Source: Pigmentiphaga sp. (GTDB lineage Bacteria; Pseudomonadota; Gammaproteobacteria; Burkholderiales; Burkholderiaceae_B). From it: a stretch of 64,000 nt of DNA. The DNA is taken from contig JALOAI010000001.1 of NCBI GenBank assembly GCA_023228945.1, positions 62,001-126,000 on the forward strand, given 5' to 3'. The position numbers and the translations under genes are program-made. Position 1 is the stretch's first letter, and each line of letters opens with the position of its first letter. The notes under the pieces are model-generated. The model was not told the DNA's origin. It saw only the letters and a list, made by a program, of their open reading frames with translations, and searched no databases. Of the stretch, positions 38,774-47,599 are shown in pieces.

Positions 38774-39586
38774 ATGAAGGCTATGTGGGTCTCGTATTCC
38801 TCCAGCCGGCGCAGCACGCGCTGGCGGCAGCTGGGCATGGCACTGGCGTTGGCGACAATGCCGGTGCTGGCTGTGCAGGCCCAGGAATGGCAACGCGTCG
38901 AGCCCGTACGCGAATGGCTGGGCGGTGCGCAGCCGACCGAACGCAAGATCGACATCGACCTGCCCCTGGTGGTGGAAGACGGTTCGTCGGTCAATCTCGG
39001 AATCACCATCGCGGCGGAGGTCGGCGATCCGATCCGATCCATGGCGATCTTCGCTCCCGCCAACCCGACGCCCGAAGTGGCATCGTTTGAACTCGCGCCC
39101 CAGGCCAACCCCGTGCGCTTGGCCACCCGCGTACGCCTGAGCGAATCGCAGAGCGTCATCGTCGTGGCCCGCACCGAAAGCGGCCGCTCGCTCGTGGCCG
39201 AAAGGGCGGTTCGCGTCACCACCAGCGGCTGCCTGGCGGGAGCCGGCGCGGGCGCGGGAGCGCAGGAGATGCAGTCGCGGGTGCGCGCGCCGCAGCGTTT
39301 CAAGGCTGGCGAGAGCGGCGAGATCCTGACCCTGGTCTCCCATCCCATGCACACCGGGCTGGCCCAAGACGCCAACGGGCAGACCCCACCGCTACGTATC
39401 GTCGAATCCTTCCAGGCCAGCCTCGATGGAGAGCCGGTCCTCACGGCGCGTTTCTATCGATCGCTGGCGGCCAATCCTTATTTGCGCTTTCATGTAGCCC
39501 CGGAGCAGGGCGGTGAAATGACGCTGAGCTGGACCGAAATGGGCGGTCGGCAAACAACCGAATCCCTGACCCTGAACGTATCCTGA
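38774..39586 (+). CDS. fused SoxYZ sulfur-carrier protein
   Basis: 270 residues carrying a SoxY-like domain (about 40-155) and a SoxZ-like domain (about 165-268) in one chain. Signal peptide at residues 15-36 (cleavage after VQA). The SoxY sulfur-carrying cysteine is Cys153 in TTSGCLAGAG; in separate SoxY proteins this motif is the C-terminal GGCGG, whereas here it is internal, on the linker between the two domains. SoxZ marks: RVRAPQRFKAGESGEI, LVSHPMHTG. Ends the sulfide/sulfur set; soxXA, soxB and soxCD are absent from the window. Confidence 0.85.
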   Translation: MKAMWVSYSSSRRSTRWRQLGMALALATMPVLAVQAQEWQRVEPVREWLGGAQPTERKIDIDLPLVVEDGSSVNLGITIAAEVGDPIRSMAIFAPANPTPEVASFELAPQANPVRLATRVRLSESQSVIVVARTESGRSLVAERAVRVTTSGCLAGAGAGAGAQEMQSRVRAPQRFKAGESGEILTLVSHPMHTGLAQDANGQTPPLRIVESFQASLDGEPVLTARFYRSLAANPYLRFHVAPEQGGEMTLSWTEMGGRQTTESLTLNVS

Positions 39587-39740
39587 ACCACGTGCCGGGC
39601 GCGGCCCTGAATCGCCGGCACGAAACCGGCCGAGGCGGGGCGCGCCTGGAGCGGCACGCCCTCATGCTGTGCGCCAGGGCCGCCCGGCGGGGCCAGGGCC
39701 TCGCTCGCATGGGGGCTCGTGGCCGGTCGTTTGCCGCCAT

Positions 39741-40445
39741 TCAGGGAGCGGGAGGAATCTCCAGGCCGCGCTGCACCGCCGGCCGCGCCAGGAAGGCGTC
39801 CAGGGCGCGCCGCACGTGGGCAAATTCTTCGAACTTCACCAGTTCTCCGGCCTCATAGAAACCGACCAGATTGCGTACCCACGGCAGGGTGGCGATGTCG
39901 GCGATGGAGTAATCGTCGCCCAGCAGCCAGGCGTTATCGGCCAGCCGGCGATCGAGCACGCTCAGCAGGCGGCGGCTTTCGGCCACGTAGCGATCGCGGG
40001 GCCGCTTGTCTTCGTAATCCTTGCCGGCGAATTTGTGGAAGAAGCCCAGTTGGCCGAACATCGGGCCCACGCCGCCCATCTGGAACATGACCCATTGCAG
40101 CGCCCGGTAGCGCCCGGCCGGGTCGGCGGGGATCAGTTGCCCGGTTTTCTCGGCCAGGTAAACCAGGATGGCGCCGGATTCGAACAGCGGCAGCGGCTGG
40201 CCGCCGGGGCCGTCGGGATCGATGATCGCCGGGATCTTGTTATTGGGGTTGAGCGACAGATACTCGGGCGTGGTCTGGTCGTTGTCGTCGAAGCTGATGC
40301 GATGCACCTCGTAAGGCAGGCCGGTTTCTTCCAGCATGATCGACACCTTGACGCCATTGGGCGTGGGGAGCGAATACAGCTGCAGGCGATCGGGATGCTG
40401 CGCCGGCCAGCGCCGGGTAATGGGGAAGGCGGACAAATCTGTCAT
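39741..40445 (-). CDS. glutathione S-transferase, nu-class (YfcG/Ure2-like)
   Basis: 234 residues. Thioredoxin-like N-terminal domain with LYSLPTPNGVKVSIMLEE (the TPNGxKV motif of the nu class), NPNNKIPAI and the glutathione-binding PLFESGAILVYLA; all-helical C-terminal domain with YSIADIATLPWV. Members reduce disulfides with glutathione. The ATG at 40445 has GGAG upstream. Divergent from a MetR-like regulator, but no specific link is visible. Confidence 0.93.
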   Translation of the reverse strand: MTDLSAFPITRRWPAQHPDRLQLYSLPTPNGVKVSIMLEETGLPYEVHRISFDDNDQTTPEYLSLNPNNKIPAIIDPDGPGGQPLPLFESGAILVYLAEKTGQLIPADPAGRYRALQWVMFQMGGVGPMFGQLGFFHKFAGKDYEDKRPRDRYVAESRRLLSVLDRRLADNAWLLGDDYSIADIATLPWVRNLVGFYEAGELVKFEEFAHVRRALDAFLARPAVQRGLEIPPAP

Positions 40446-40563
40446 GCGGATCTCCAAAAAAATCCGGCGAGCGGCTGTAGGTCGTAAGCCGTCTCGCACC
40501 AAAATCACCAGTGTAGCGGCGATCCTGGCGGCTCACCTACAATGCGGTTTAACCGATTCTGGT

Positions 40564-40622
40564 GACCACGAGCCAAAGCGCAAGACCCGATCCCTCGCGG
40601 CCGGGAGGCCGGAGTTCTTCAC
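40564..40622. repeat. dispersed intergenic repeat, copy B
   Basis: Begins GACCACG, then CAAAGCGCAAG, and ends with CTCGCGGCCGGGAGGCCGG and AGTTCTTCAC, nearly identical to copy A over the last 50 bp but lacking A's first internal part. It lies 21 bp upstream of the MetR-like gene. Confidence 0.8.
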
Positions 40623-40643
40623 TCGTCGACTTTCTAAGGCTGC

Positions 40644-41537
40644 ATGGCTTACCGTCTTGAACGCATCCACCTGATCATCCTGCGCGAGATCGAACGCCGG
40701 GGCTCCCTCACGGCCGCCGCCCAAGCCCTGCACCTCACGCAATCGGCGCTGAGCCACACCATCCGCAAGCTGGAAGAGGCCGTGGGTACGCCCCTGTGGC
40801 AGCGCGACGGCCGCGGCCTGCGCCTCACCCAGGCCGGCGAGTATCTGCAGGGCGTGGCGCAGCGGCTGCTGCCGCAACTGGAACATGCCGAGACACGCTT
40901 GCGGCAATACGCCGACGGTGGCCGGGGCGGTTTGCGGATCGGCATGGAGTGCCATCCCTGCCACCAATGGCTGCTGCCGCTGGTGGCGCCCTACCTGGCG
41001 CAATGGCCTTCGGTGGATGTCGACGTGCGGCGGCGTTTCCAGTTTGGCGGCATCGGTGCCCTGATCGGCCATGAGATCGATTTGCTGGTCACGCCGGATC
41101 CCCTGTTCGAGCGCGGCTTGTGCTTCGAGCCGGTGTTCGACTACGAGCAGGTGCTGGTGGTGCCGGCCACGCATCGCCTGGCCGGCCAGGCCTGGGCCGA
41201 ACCCGCGCAGCTCGCCGACGAAACCTTACTGACCTATCCCGTGGCCCTCGATCGGCTCGACATTTATACCGCTTTTCTGCTGCCGGCCGGCGTGCGGCCC
41301 TGGCGTCATCAAGAGGTGGAAGATACCGACATCATGCTCGAGCTGGTCGCCGCCGGCCGCGGCGTGGCGGCGCTGCCGCGCTGGCTGGTGGAGCGTGAAG
41401 CGCAACGGCAGGCCATCGTACCAGTACGCCTGGGCAAGGCGGGGGTGCCAAAACAGATCCACCTGGGTTACCGCGCCGGCGACGCCACCCTGGATTACCT
41501 GCGGGCTTTCGTCGAACTGGCCCGCGCTCAGGCCTGA
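40644..41537 (+). CDS. LysR family regulator, MetR-like
   Basis: 297 residues. It follows MetR closely in layout: HLTQSALSHTIRKLEEAVG in the HTH, then GLRIGMECHPCHQWLLPLV, the counterpart of the IAIECHSCIQWL segment of MetR, and later FEPVFDYEQVLVV and LTYPVALDRLDIY. MetR activates methionine biosynthesis with homocysteine as effector. No met gene is adjacent; the divergent neighbour is the GST. Its stop overlaps the convergent LysR gene by 10 bases. Confidence 0.88.
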   Translation: MAYRLERIHLIILREIERRGSLTAAAQALHLTQSALSHTIRKLEEAVGTPLWQRDGRGLRLTQAGEYLQGVAQRLLPQLEHAETRLRQYADGGRGGLRIGMECHPCHQWLLPLVAPYLAQWPSVDVDVRRRFQFGGIGALIGHEIDLLVTPDPLFERGLCFEPVFDYEQVLVVPATHRLAGQAWAEPAQLADETLLTYPVALDRLDIYTAFLLPAGVRPWRHQEVEDTDIMLELVAAGRGVAALPRWLVEREAQRQAIVPVRLGKAGVPKQIHLGYRAGDATLDYLRAFVELARAQA

Positions 41538-42532
41538 GTCCGGCCTGGCCATCCGGCGTCCGCAACGCCGGGGCCGGTGTTCTCCAGGGGCCGGCCGGTC
41601 GTCTGGATGCGCGCATCGGCCGGCCACAGAATGTCGAGGATCTGCCGGCGCAGCCATGTTACGCCGCCATCATCCACGGAACGGGCATGGTGGCACAATT
41701 GCAGGGTATAGGGCGGGATGGCCAGGGGCATGCCGGCATCGTGCAGCGTGTCGCGGTATAGCGCCAGGATGCGCTGCGGCACCACCGCGGCAAAATCGCC
41801 ATGTTCCACCAATTGCAGCAGCTGGGTCGTGGTGGCCACCGTCAGGCGGCGCACGCGATGCTGGCCCAGCCGGGCCAGGGCATCGTCGATCAGGCTTTCC
41901 AGCCGGAAGGTGCCGCTGCCCAGAATGGCATGCGGCACGCCGCAGAACTGTTCCACCGACACGGGGCCGGTGCGTGCCAGAGGGTGGCGGCGCGAGACGA
42001 CCAGCACGTAGGCATCCTGGTAGAGCGACTCGCTGTAGCCGTCCGACTTGGGTGCGAGGCGGGGCACCAGTGCAAGATCGACGTCGCCGTGGGCCAGTTG
42101 CTGATCGAGATCGAGGAAGTCGAGCGTCAGCCAATGCAGCTGGATGCCCGGCGCCTGGCGATGCAGGCGCCGCGCCAGCTCCGGCAGCAGGATACGAAAC
42201 GAATAGTCGCCGCCGGCGATCCGGAATACCCGTTGCGCCGTCTGCGGCTGGAATCCGCCTTGCGCGTCCTGCAGCAAGCGTTCCAGTTCGGCCAGGATGC
42301 CGCCGACTTGCGCGGCCAGGGCCTCGGCCTTGGCGGTGGGGGTCACGCCGTGCGGGGTGCGGGTGAACAGAGGATCGTCGAACGCCTCGCGCAGCCGGCG
42401 CAACGACTGGCTGACCGCGGGCTGGCTCAGGAACAGCCTGGTTGCCGCGCGCGACACGCTGCGCTCGCGCATCAGGGCGTCGAAGGTGCGCAGCATGCCG
42501 ATGTCGAGATTGCGGATATTGGTGCCGGCCAT
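41528..42532 (-). CDS. LysR family regulator (NodD/PcpR-like group)
   Basis: 334 residues. N-terminus IRNLDIGMLRTFDALMRERSVSRAA with HTH LFLSQPAVSQSLRRLREAFDDPLF places it in the NodD/LinR-like group. The ATG at 42532 is within a short palindrome (42531-42541), suggesting autorepression. Divergent from the Bug gene at 42628, its probable target. The last 10 bases overlap the MetR-like gene's end. Confidence 0.92.
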   Translation of the reverse strand: MAGTNIRNLDIGMLRTFDALMRERSVSRAATRLFLSQPAVSQSLRRLREAFDDPLFTRTPHGVTPTAKAEALAAQVGGILAELERLLQDAQGGFQPQTAQRVFRIAGGDYSFRILLPELARRLHRQAPGIQLHWLTLDFLDLDQQLAHGDVDLALVPRLAPKSDGYSESLYQDAYVLVVSRRHPLARTGPVSVEQFCGVPHAILGSGTFRLESLIDDALARLGQHRVRRLTVATTTQLLQLVEHGDFAAVVPQRILALYRDTLHDAGMPLAIPPYTLQLCHHARSVDDGGVTWLRRQILDILWPADARIQTTGRPLENTGPGVADAGWPGRTQA

Positions 42533-42541
42533 ATCTGATAT
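42531..42541. promoter_or_regulatory. short palindrome at the LysR start
   Basis: ATATC-t-GATAT in the divergent interval between a LysR gene and a Bug gene. Possible LysR half-site pair. Confidence 0.3.
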
Positions 42542-42627
42542 TTGAAAAACGAACTGGATTGTGGAGGCGGGGCCTTCTAGGATCCCGGGTTCATAACACA
42601 TTCACGCCTACACGAGGAGAATCCGCG

Positions 42628-43692
42628 ATGTTCGATCCCGCTCTTTCGCCGGCCGCCGGCCGGGCTTTCTCAACCGCCGCCTGTCGAACCAGCCTGGGTC
42701 GCTGGGCACGGGGCTGGCAACGCACGGCGGCGGCGTCGCTGCTGGGCCTGGCCACCCTGGCCATGGCAACCGGCGCCCAGGCGCAAAACGAGCCTGCTTT
42801 TCCCGATCAATTGATCCGCATCGTTCCCTTCGGGACCGCCGGAGGACCCATAGGCACCATCGCCAGGGCCTATGCCGAGCAGTTGAACAAACGCTGGAAT
42901 ACGTCGGTGATCGTCGACGCCAAGCCGGGCGCCAGCGGCATCCTGGCGGCCGACGCCGTGGCCAAGGCCAAGCCGGACGGCCATACGGTGATGATCACGC
43001 TGTCGCTCTCCCACATCAATGTGCCCATCCTGCACGAGAAGCTGCCGTTCGATCCCGTCAAGGATTTCCAGCCGCTCTCGCAGCTGGCCATCGGCGGCCC
43101 GGTACTGATCGCGCCGGCGAGCGCGCCATATTCCAACATGACCGAGCTGGTGGAATTTGCGCGCCAGAAAAAGGGCATGTCGTACGGCACCTGGGGCAAT
43201 GGCTCGCAGGCCCACCTGTATGGCGAGCTTCTGAGCCGGCAGCATGATCTCGAGCTGCTGCACGTTCCCTACAAGGGCGAAGCCAACGCGCACATCGACA
43301 TGCTGGGCGGCGCCCTCGACATCGCCTGGGCCAACCCGGCCACCGCCATGGCGCTGGCCAGCGACGGCCGGATCAAGATCCTGGGCCTGGCGGCCTCCAA
43401 GCGCCTGTCGATCCTGCCGGAAGTCAGCACGTTCAGCGAACAGGGACTCTCCGGTTTCGAGATGGATAGCTGGATCGGCGCCTACGCGCCCGCCGGCACG
43501 CCGCAGCCGGTGGTCGACGCCTGGGTCGAAGCCTTGCGCGAGATCACGCACTCACCGGAAGTGGGCGAACTCCTCACCCGCATGGGTTTTGAAGCCCTGG
43601 CCAATACGCCCGATGAGTTCATGGTGTCGTACCAGCGGGACTACCCCCGCGTCGCCGAACTGATCAAGGCGGCCGGCGTCACGGTGCAATGA
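42628..43692 (+). CDS. Bug-family tripartite tricarboxylate transporter substrate-binding protein
   Basis: Periplasmic solute receptor (354 residues; the extra length is in a long N-terminal region before the signal peptide core around residues 32-51, cleaved after AQAQ/AQ). ATG 42628 has GAGGAG upstream. Landmarks: LIRIVPFGTAGGPIGTIARA, VIVDAKPGASGILAAD, LLHVPYKGEANAHIDMLGG, WIGAYAPAGTPQPVVDAW. Followed after 162 bp by a Rieske oxygenase gene, so its ligand may be an aromatic acid (inference). Divergent from a LysR gene. Confidence 0.93.
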   Translation: MFDPALSPAAGRAFSTAACRTSLGRWARGWQRTAAASLLGLATLAMATGAQAQNEPAFPDQLIRIVPFGTAGGPIGTIARAYAEQLNKRWNTSVIVDAKPGASGILAADAVAKAKPDGHTVMITLSLSHINVPILHEKLPFDPVKDFQPLSQLAIGGPVLIAPASAPYSNMTELVEFARQKKGMSYGTWGNGSQAHLYGELLSRQHDLELLHVPYKGEANAHIDMLGGALDIAWANPATAMALASDGRIKILGLAASKRLSILPEVSTFSEQGLSGFEMDSWIGAYAPAGTPQPVVDAWVEALREITHSPEVGELLTRMGFEALANTPDEFMVSYQRDYPRVAELIKAAGVTVQ

Positions 43693-43698
43693 TCACCC

Positions 43699-43717
43699 GC
43701 CAAAACGACGTTTTGGC
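43699..43717 (+). terminator. hairpin after a Bug gene
   Basis: GCCAAAAC-gac-GTTTTGGC, perfect 8-bp stem, six bases after the stop codon at 43692. No T run follows. The adjoining CCACGCGCC resembles the start of the dispersed repeat seen at 32567. Confidence 0.4.
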
Positions 43718-43758
43718 CACGCGCCTAACGATCATGGCTTCGCTGCCACCCCTGACGA

Positions 43759-43778
43759 TGAAAGGGATATCTCTTTCA
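43759..43778. promoter_or_regulatory. operator candidate upstream of the Rieske oxygenase
   Basis: TGAAAG-N8-CTTTCA, with a GATATC palindrome in the centre, 76 bp upstream of the oxygenase start. The 162-bp interval otherwise shows no clear promoter. Confidence 0.4.
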
Positions 43779-43854
43779 CATTAAGCGCAAGCCTCGCCAT
43801 TCACGGCGAGGTTGGCGAGGCCAAATCGGAATTGTTGATTTTTGAGAGAGTGCC

Positions 43855-45072
43855 ATGTCTTCCGTTTCTTCTGCCCCCCCGGTCAAACAGCCCGACGGTC
43901 GCGCCTACGGGCGCGCGCCGGCGCTGCACGATCCCCGCCTTACCGAGGTGGGCGCCGGGACGCCCATGGGCGAGTTGCTGCGCCGCTACTGGCATCCGAT
44001 CGGTCTTGCCGCCGACGCCAGCGCCACGCCGCGCCGCGTCCGCGTTCTGGGCGAAAACCTCATTCTGTTCCGCGATGGCCAAGGCGTGCCCGGGCTGGTC
44101 ACCGAGCACTGCGCCCACCGCGGCACCTCGCTGTACTACGGCAAGGTCGAAGATCGCGGCATCCGCTGCTGCTATCACGGCTGGCTGTTCGACACCCAGG
44201 GCCGTTGCGTCGAGCAGCCCTGTGAACCCGAGGGTGGCCGCGCCCGGAATCGCATCCGCCAGCCCTGGTACCCCGTCGAAGAGCGCTACGGACTGATCTG
44301 GGCCTACCTGGGTCCGGCCGAGCGTCAGCCGGTGCTGCCGCGCTATGAAGCGCTCGAAACCCTGGCCGAAGGCGAGTTCATCGAAGCCAACGACCGTAGC
44401 ATCGGCGGCGGCGGCCCGCAGATCATCCCCTGCAACTGGCTGCAGCACTACGACAACCTGGTCGACCCCTTCCACGTGGTAGTGCTGCATTCCACCTTCA
44501 GCGGCACCCAGTTCATCGATGCCATGGCCTTGATGCCCGATGTCGAATGGAGCGAGTGCGAAACCGGCATCCGCACCACCTCGCGCCGCAACCTGCCCGA
44601 CGGCAAATTGTTCCTGCGCATCAGCGAGGCCGCCGTGCCCACGCTGCGGGTCATTCCCAGCCCCACGGTAGGCCAGTACGGCCCGGTGGAATCGCTGGGC
44701 TGGATCCTGCCCATCGACGACACCACCTTCCGTATCTATGTGGCGGGCCGCGTGCGCCGGCCCGGCGAACTTGCCAACATGCGTTCGCGCCAGAACGGCA
44801 AGCTGTGGGAGGAACTGTCCGAAGAAGAGCATCAGCAATTCCCGGGCGACTACGAAGCCCAGGTCAGCCAGCGCCCGATCGCCGTGCACGCCGAGGAGCA
44901 CCTCGCCACCACCGACCGCGGCATCGTCATGCTGCGCCGTCGCCTGCTGCGCGAAGTCGAAGCGGTCGAAGCCGGCGGCGACCCCTCCGGTGTGAGCTTC
45001 GACCCCGAGGCCCCGCCCGTGCGGTTCGCGGCCGGCAATTTCTTGTTGGAACGCGAAGCCACGGAAGCCTAG
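43855..45072 (+). CDS. Rieske non-heme iron oxygenase, phthalate dioxygenase-like alpha subunit
   Basis: 405 residues. Rieske [2Fe-2S] ligands Cys86-x-His88 (CAHRG) and Cys105-x2-His108 (CCYHGW). Catalytic mononuclear iron site in NLVDPFHVVVLH: bridging Asp204, ligands His207 and His212. This is the group of phthalate/vanillate-type mono- or dioxygenases that use a separate reductase. No reductase gene lies near, so an unlinked partner is needed. Context: downstream of a Bug receptor. Substrate unknown, probably an aromatic acid or ether. Confidence 0.93.
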   Translation: MSSVSSAPPVKQPDGRAYGRAPALHDPRLTEVGAGTPMGELLRRYWHPIGLAADASATPRRVRVLGENLILFRDGQGVPGLVTEHCAHRGTSLYYGKVEDRGIRCCYHGWLFDTQGRCVEQPCEPEGGRARNRIRQPWYPVEERYGLIWAYLGPAERQPVLPRYEALETLAEGEFIEANDRSIGGGGPQIIPCNWLQHYDNLVDPFHVVVLHSTFSGTQFIDAMALMPDVEWSECETGIRTTSRRNLPDGKLFLRISEAAVPTLRVIPSPTVGQYGPVESLGWILPIDDTTFRIYVAGRVRRPGELANMRSRQNGKLWEELSEEEHQQFPGDYEAQVSQRPIAVHAEEHLATTDRGIVMLRRRLLREVEAVEAGGDPSGVSFDPEAPPVRFAAGNFLLEREATEA

Positions 45073-45431
45073 CCCGGCATCGTGAGCGGGGCTCAAAACG
45101 CCCCGAGATCCTGCGCACAGCGCCAGCACAATGGCGTTAAAGCGTCTCGAGTCGGCAACCTCCGCAGCTGCACGATTGAGCCCAGAGCCGCTTGGGACAT
45201 TGGAGAGCGCCGTGGCCCGTGTCGGCGGGCGGGGGCAGTCGGCGGGCACTGTTTGAGGTCCCGCCCGCAGGGCGGGGCCGAGTTTGCCCGCCGCCCGTCC
45301 GGCGGCGCGGGGCGCGGGAAGTCCGGTCGCGCAGCGGCCGGACCGCTCGACTGCCCAAGCGGCTCTGGGCTCAATCGTGCGGCGTGTAAAGAACTCCGGC
45401 TTAGGCGCGTGGTCAAGAACCTCGTCCCCCT
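45073..45431. repeat. gene-free self-complementary element with perfect 27-bp inverted arms
   Basis: The arms 45170-45196 and 45354-45380 are exact reverse complements (27 bp) separated by 157 bp. Inside are nested stems: GGCGGGCA/TGCCCGCC (45241-45248 with 45285-45292) enclosing CCCGCCC/GGGCGGG (45260-45266 with 45270-45276); CGCCGCC/GGCGGCG (45289-45307); and a 10-bp stem with one G-T pair (45321-45343). No transposase or coding frame is believable. The right side carries dispersed-repeat copy C (45386-45414). Confidence 0.85.
45386..45414 (-). repeat. dispersed intergenic repeat, copy C (shortened)
   Basis: On the plus strand GTAAAGAACTCCGGC joined to TTAGGCGCGTGGTC; the two halves match the two ends of copy A in reverse orientation, as if its middle had been deleted. 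Confidence 0.6.
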
Positions 45432-45998
45432 TCAACCGCCAGGACCGATCCCCAGCACCTCCCACCCCGCATGCCCCAGCCGACGCAGCGTCTCCAGATT
45501 GCGCCGGTAAATCGCATCAGGATCCGGCAAACCCGCCACCGCGGCTTCAATACTGTCCTCACGCAACAAATGCAGACAAGGGTAGGGCGCGCGATTCGTA
45601 AAATTCTCGATATCGTCCGCGCCGCTGCCGTCAAACCGGTAATCGGGATGGAAGCTGGCCACCTGCAGCGTACCTTCCAGCCCCAGCATGCGCACCGCCA
45701 GATTGGCCACCGGCAGAAAATTGCTGAACTGCTCGAAATCGACCAGCACCCCGGGATGCACGATCAGAGTCGTCTCCAGCGCTTCGGCCGGCGTATCGCG
45801 CAGCCGGATCAACTCGGCCTCGAGATCGCGCAGCAAAGCATCGTCATCGCCTGCCTCGCTCACCACCAGCCGCAACCGCCCCTGCCGCACCGGCTCGGCG
45901 GCAAAGGGGCAAAGCTTCAGGCCGATCACGGCGCGATCGATCCAGCGCCGCACCGCCGCGGCGACGGCCTGCTCATCGGTGCGCGAATGATGGAACAT
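45432..45998 (-). CDS. DUF1415 family protein
   Basis: 188 residues, the usual size for this uncharacterised cytoplasmic family. Typical features are WIDRAVIGLKLCPFA near the N-terminus, LIVHPGVLVDFEQFSNFL in the middle and VASFHPDYRFDG with NFTNRAPYPCLHLLRE in the second half; conserved Cys, His and Asp residues suggest a metal or cofactor site, but no function is established. The ATG at 45998 begins two bases after the opgG stop, so it is co-transcribed with opgG. Confidence 0.85.
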   Translation of the reverse strand: MFHHSRTDEQAVAAAVRRWIDRAVIGLKLCPFAAEPVRQGRLRLVVSEAGDDDALLRDLEAELIRLRDTPAEALETTLIVHPGVLVDFEQFSNFLPVANLAVRMLGLEGTLQVASFHPDYRFDGSGADDIENFTNRAPYPCLHLLREDSIEAAVAGLPDPDAIYRRNLETLRRLGHAGWEVLGIGPGG

Positions 45999-46000
45999 GA

Positions 46001-47599
46001 TCAAGGCCGCGAATGAGGCTGGCGCGACAACTCGCCGGGCGGAATCTGGAAACTCCAGGTCTCGGTTACCGGCTTGCCCTGATGGTCCAGCCGCGCCCGC
46101 ATCTCCACCGGTTGCTCGGTGTCCTTCACGCGGACCCGCAACGACAGGCGCCAGCCGGGCAGCCCGGGATTGCGTTGCAGCAACTGATCGATCACCTCCG
46201 CGTTGCCGTTCACGTCGACCTCGGGCCGCAGTTTGGCATCGCCGGGCAGCGTGGCGAACACCGGACCTTTGAAATCCACCAACAATCCCAGGCTGCCATC
46301 CAGTTCGCGAATGAGATTGGCCTGCCGCACCTCGCCCGCGGTGCTCAAGGTTTGATCGACCCAGGCCAGATCGTCGGGCAAGAGGCCCGGCTCGTCGAGC
46401 GTCCAGCGAATGCGGTAATCGTAGGTTTGCATCTGGCCCGGCTCGGGCATGCGCTCCGGCGACCAGAACGCAACGATGTTGTCGTTGGTTTCATCCAGCG
46501 TGGGAATCTCCACCAGCTCGACCACCCCCTTGCCCCAGTTGCCGCGCGGCTCGATCCAGGCGCTTGGCCGCAGGTCGTAGCGGTCTTCGATGTCTTCGTA
46601 GCGCCAGAACTCATGGCCGCGCTGCAACAGGCCGAAGCCGCGAGGATTGGTTACGCTGAACAAGCTGATGTTGAGGTGGGGAGGATTGTGCAGCGGCCGC
46701 CACAACCATTCGCCTTCACCGGTTTCGATGGCCAGGCCGTTGGAATCGTGGATGGCGGGGCGGAAGTTCCGCTCGCGGGCCGGTTGGTGCGGGCCAAACA
46801 GGAACATGCTGGTGAGTGGCGCGATGCCGAGCTTGTCGACCGGCTCGCGCAGAAAGATCCTGGACTCGACGTCGAGCACGGAGTCCTCTCCCGGGGTCAG
46901 CGTATATTTGTAGGCTCCCGTGGCGCGCGGCGAATCCAGCAGCGCATAGAACACCAGCGATTCGTCGCCGGGCGCGGGACGTTCGATCCAGAGCTCGCGG
47001 AAGTCTGGAAACTCCTCGGCATGCGGCATGGCGGTTTCGATCGCCAGGCCCCGCCCGGAAAGACCATAGATCTGATCTTTGCCGATCACCCGATAATAGC
47101 TGGCGCCGAGGACGCTCATGATCTCGTCTTCTTTCTCGGCCTGATTGATGGGATAAAGCACACGAAAACCGGCGTAGCCCAACTGGCTGGTGGCCTGGGG
47201 GTCGAACTCCATGCCGCCGAAATCGAAGGCCGCCGGGTCGTACTGGAACTCGCTGACCTCGTCGCCGACGATCTCGTGGATCACCACCGGGCTGTCGAAT
47301 TGCATACCCTGATGGTAGAACGCGAGTTTGAACGGCGTGTCGTGCTCGCGCCAGGCAAAAGCCTCGGGCCGGGGCCGGATCTTGATGTAATCGCCAAACA
47401 GCATGCGGCTGAACTCGGGCGGCAGATTGCTCGCCGGCGCTTCGTAGGGCTGTGCCGCGCGTTCCCGGGCCAGCGCGGTCACGTCGTCCAGCGTAAACGC
47501 GGACACGGCGCCGGACGCGGCGAACGACAATCCCAAGACAAGCCCAAGGCCGGAACAGGCGCGTCGCCAAGGACGGAAGCGGTCGGTAAGCAATGGCAC
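46001..47599 (-). CDS. opgG: periplasmic glucan biosynthesis/hydrolase protein OpgG
   Basis: 532 residues. Acts in the periplasm on osmoregulated glucans. GTG 47599 has GGAGG five bases upstream. Signal peptide with core [19 protein letters not shown]. The body is closely MdoG-like: [80 protein letters not shown], and [16 protein letters not shown] with the ERYD-like [13 protein letters not shown]. In enterobacteria opgG is followed by opgH; here DUF1415 follows, so the glucan synthase is absent from the locus. Divergent from a GH3 beta-glucosidase. OpgG relatives (GH186) can hydrolyse beta-1,2-glucan, so a turnover role is possible. Confidence 0.94.
   Translation of the reverse strand: MPLLTDRFRPWRRACSGLGLVLGLSFAASGAVSAFTLDDVTALARERAAQPYEAPASNLPPEFSRMLFGDYIKIRPRPEAFAWREHDTPFKLAFYHQGMQFDSPVVIHEIVGDEVSEFQYDPAAFDFGGMEFDPQATSQLGYAGFRVLYPINQAEKEDEIMSVLGASYYRVIGKDQIYGLSGRGLAIETAMPHAEEFPDFRELWIERPAPGDESLVFYALLDSPRATGAYKYTLTPGEDSVLDVESRIFLREPVDKLGIAPLTSMFLFGPHQPARERNFRPAIHDSNGLAIETGEGEWLWRPLHNPPHLNISLFSVTNPRGFGLLQRGHEFWRYEDIEDRYDLRPSAWIEPRGNWGKGVVELVEIPTLDETNDNIVAFWSPERMPEPGQMQTYDYRIRWTLDEPGLLPDDLAWVDQTLSTAGEVRQANLIRELDGSLGLLVDFKGPVFATLPGDAKLRPEVDVNGNAEVIDQLLQRNPGLPGWRLSLRVRVKDTEQPVEMRARLDHQGKPVTETWSFQIPPGELSRQPHSRP

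Noticed and set aside
45170..45380. Insertion sequence with 27-bp terminal inverted repeats
   Set aside because: Only 157 bp lie between the arms, with no transposase frame and no target duplication; a MITE-like or structured element remains possible and is reported as such.
43801..45465. Leftward open frame of over 550 codons across the Rieske gene and the structured element
   Set aside because: Antisense to an intact Rieske oxygenase; the only familiar part (KPEFFTRR) is a translation of the dispersed repeat.
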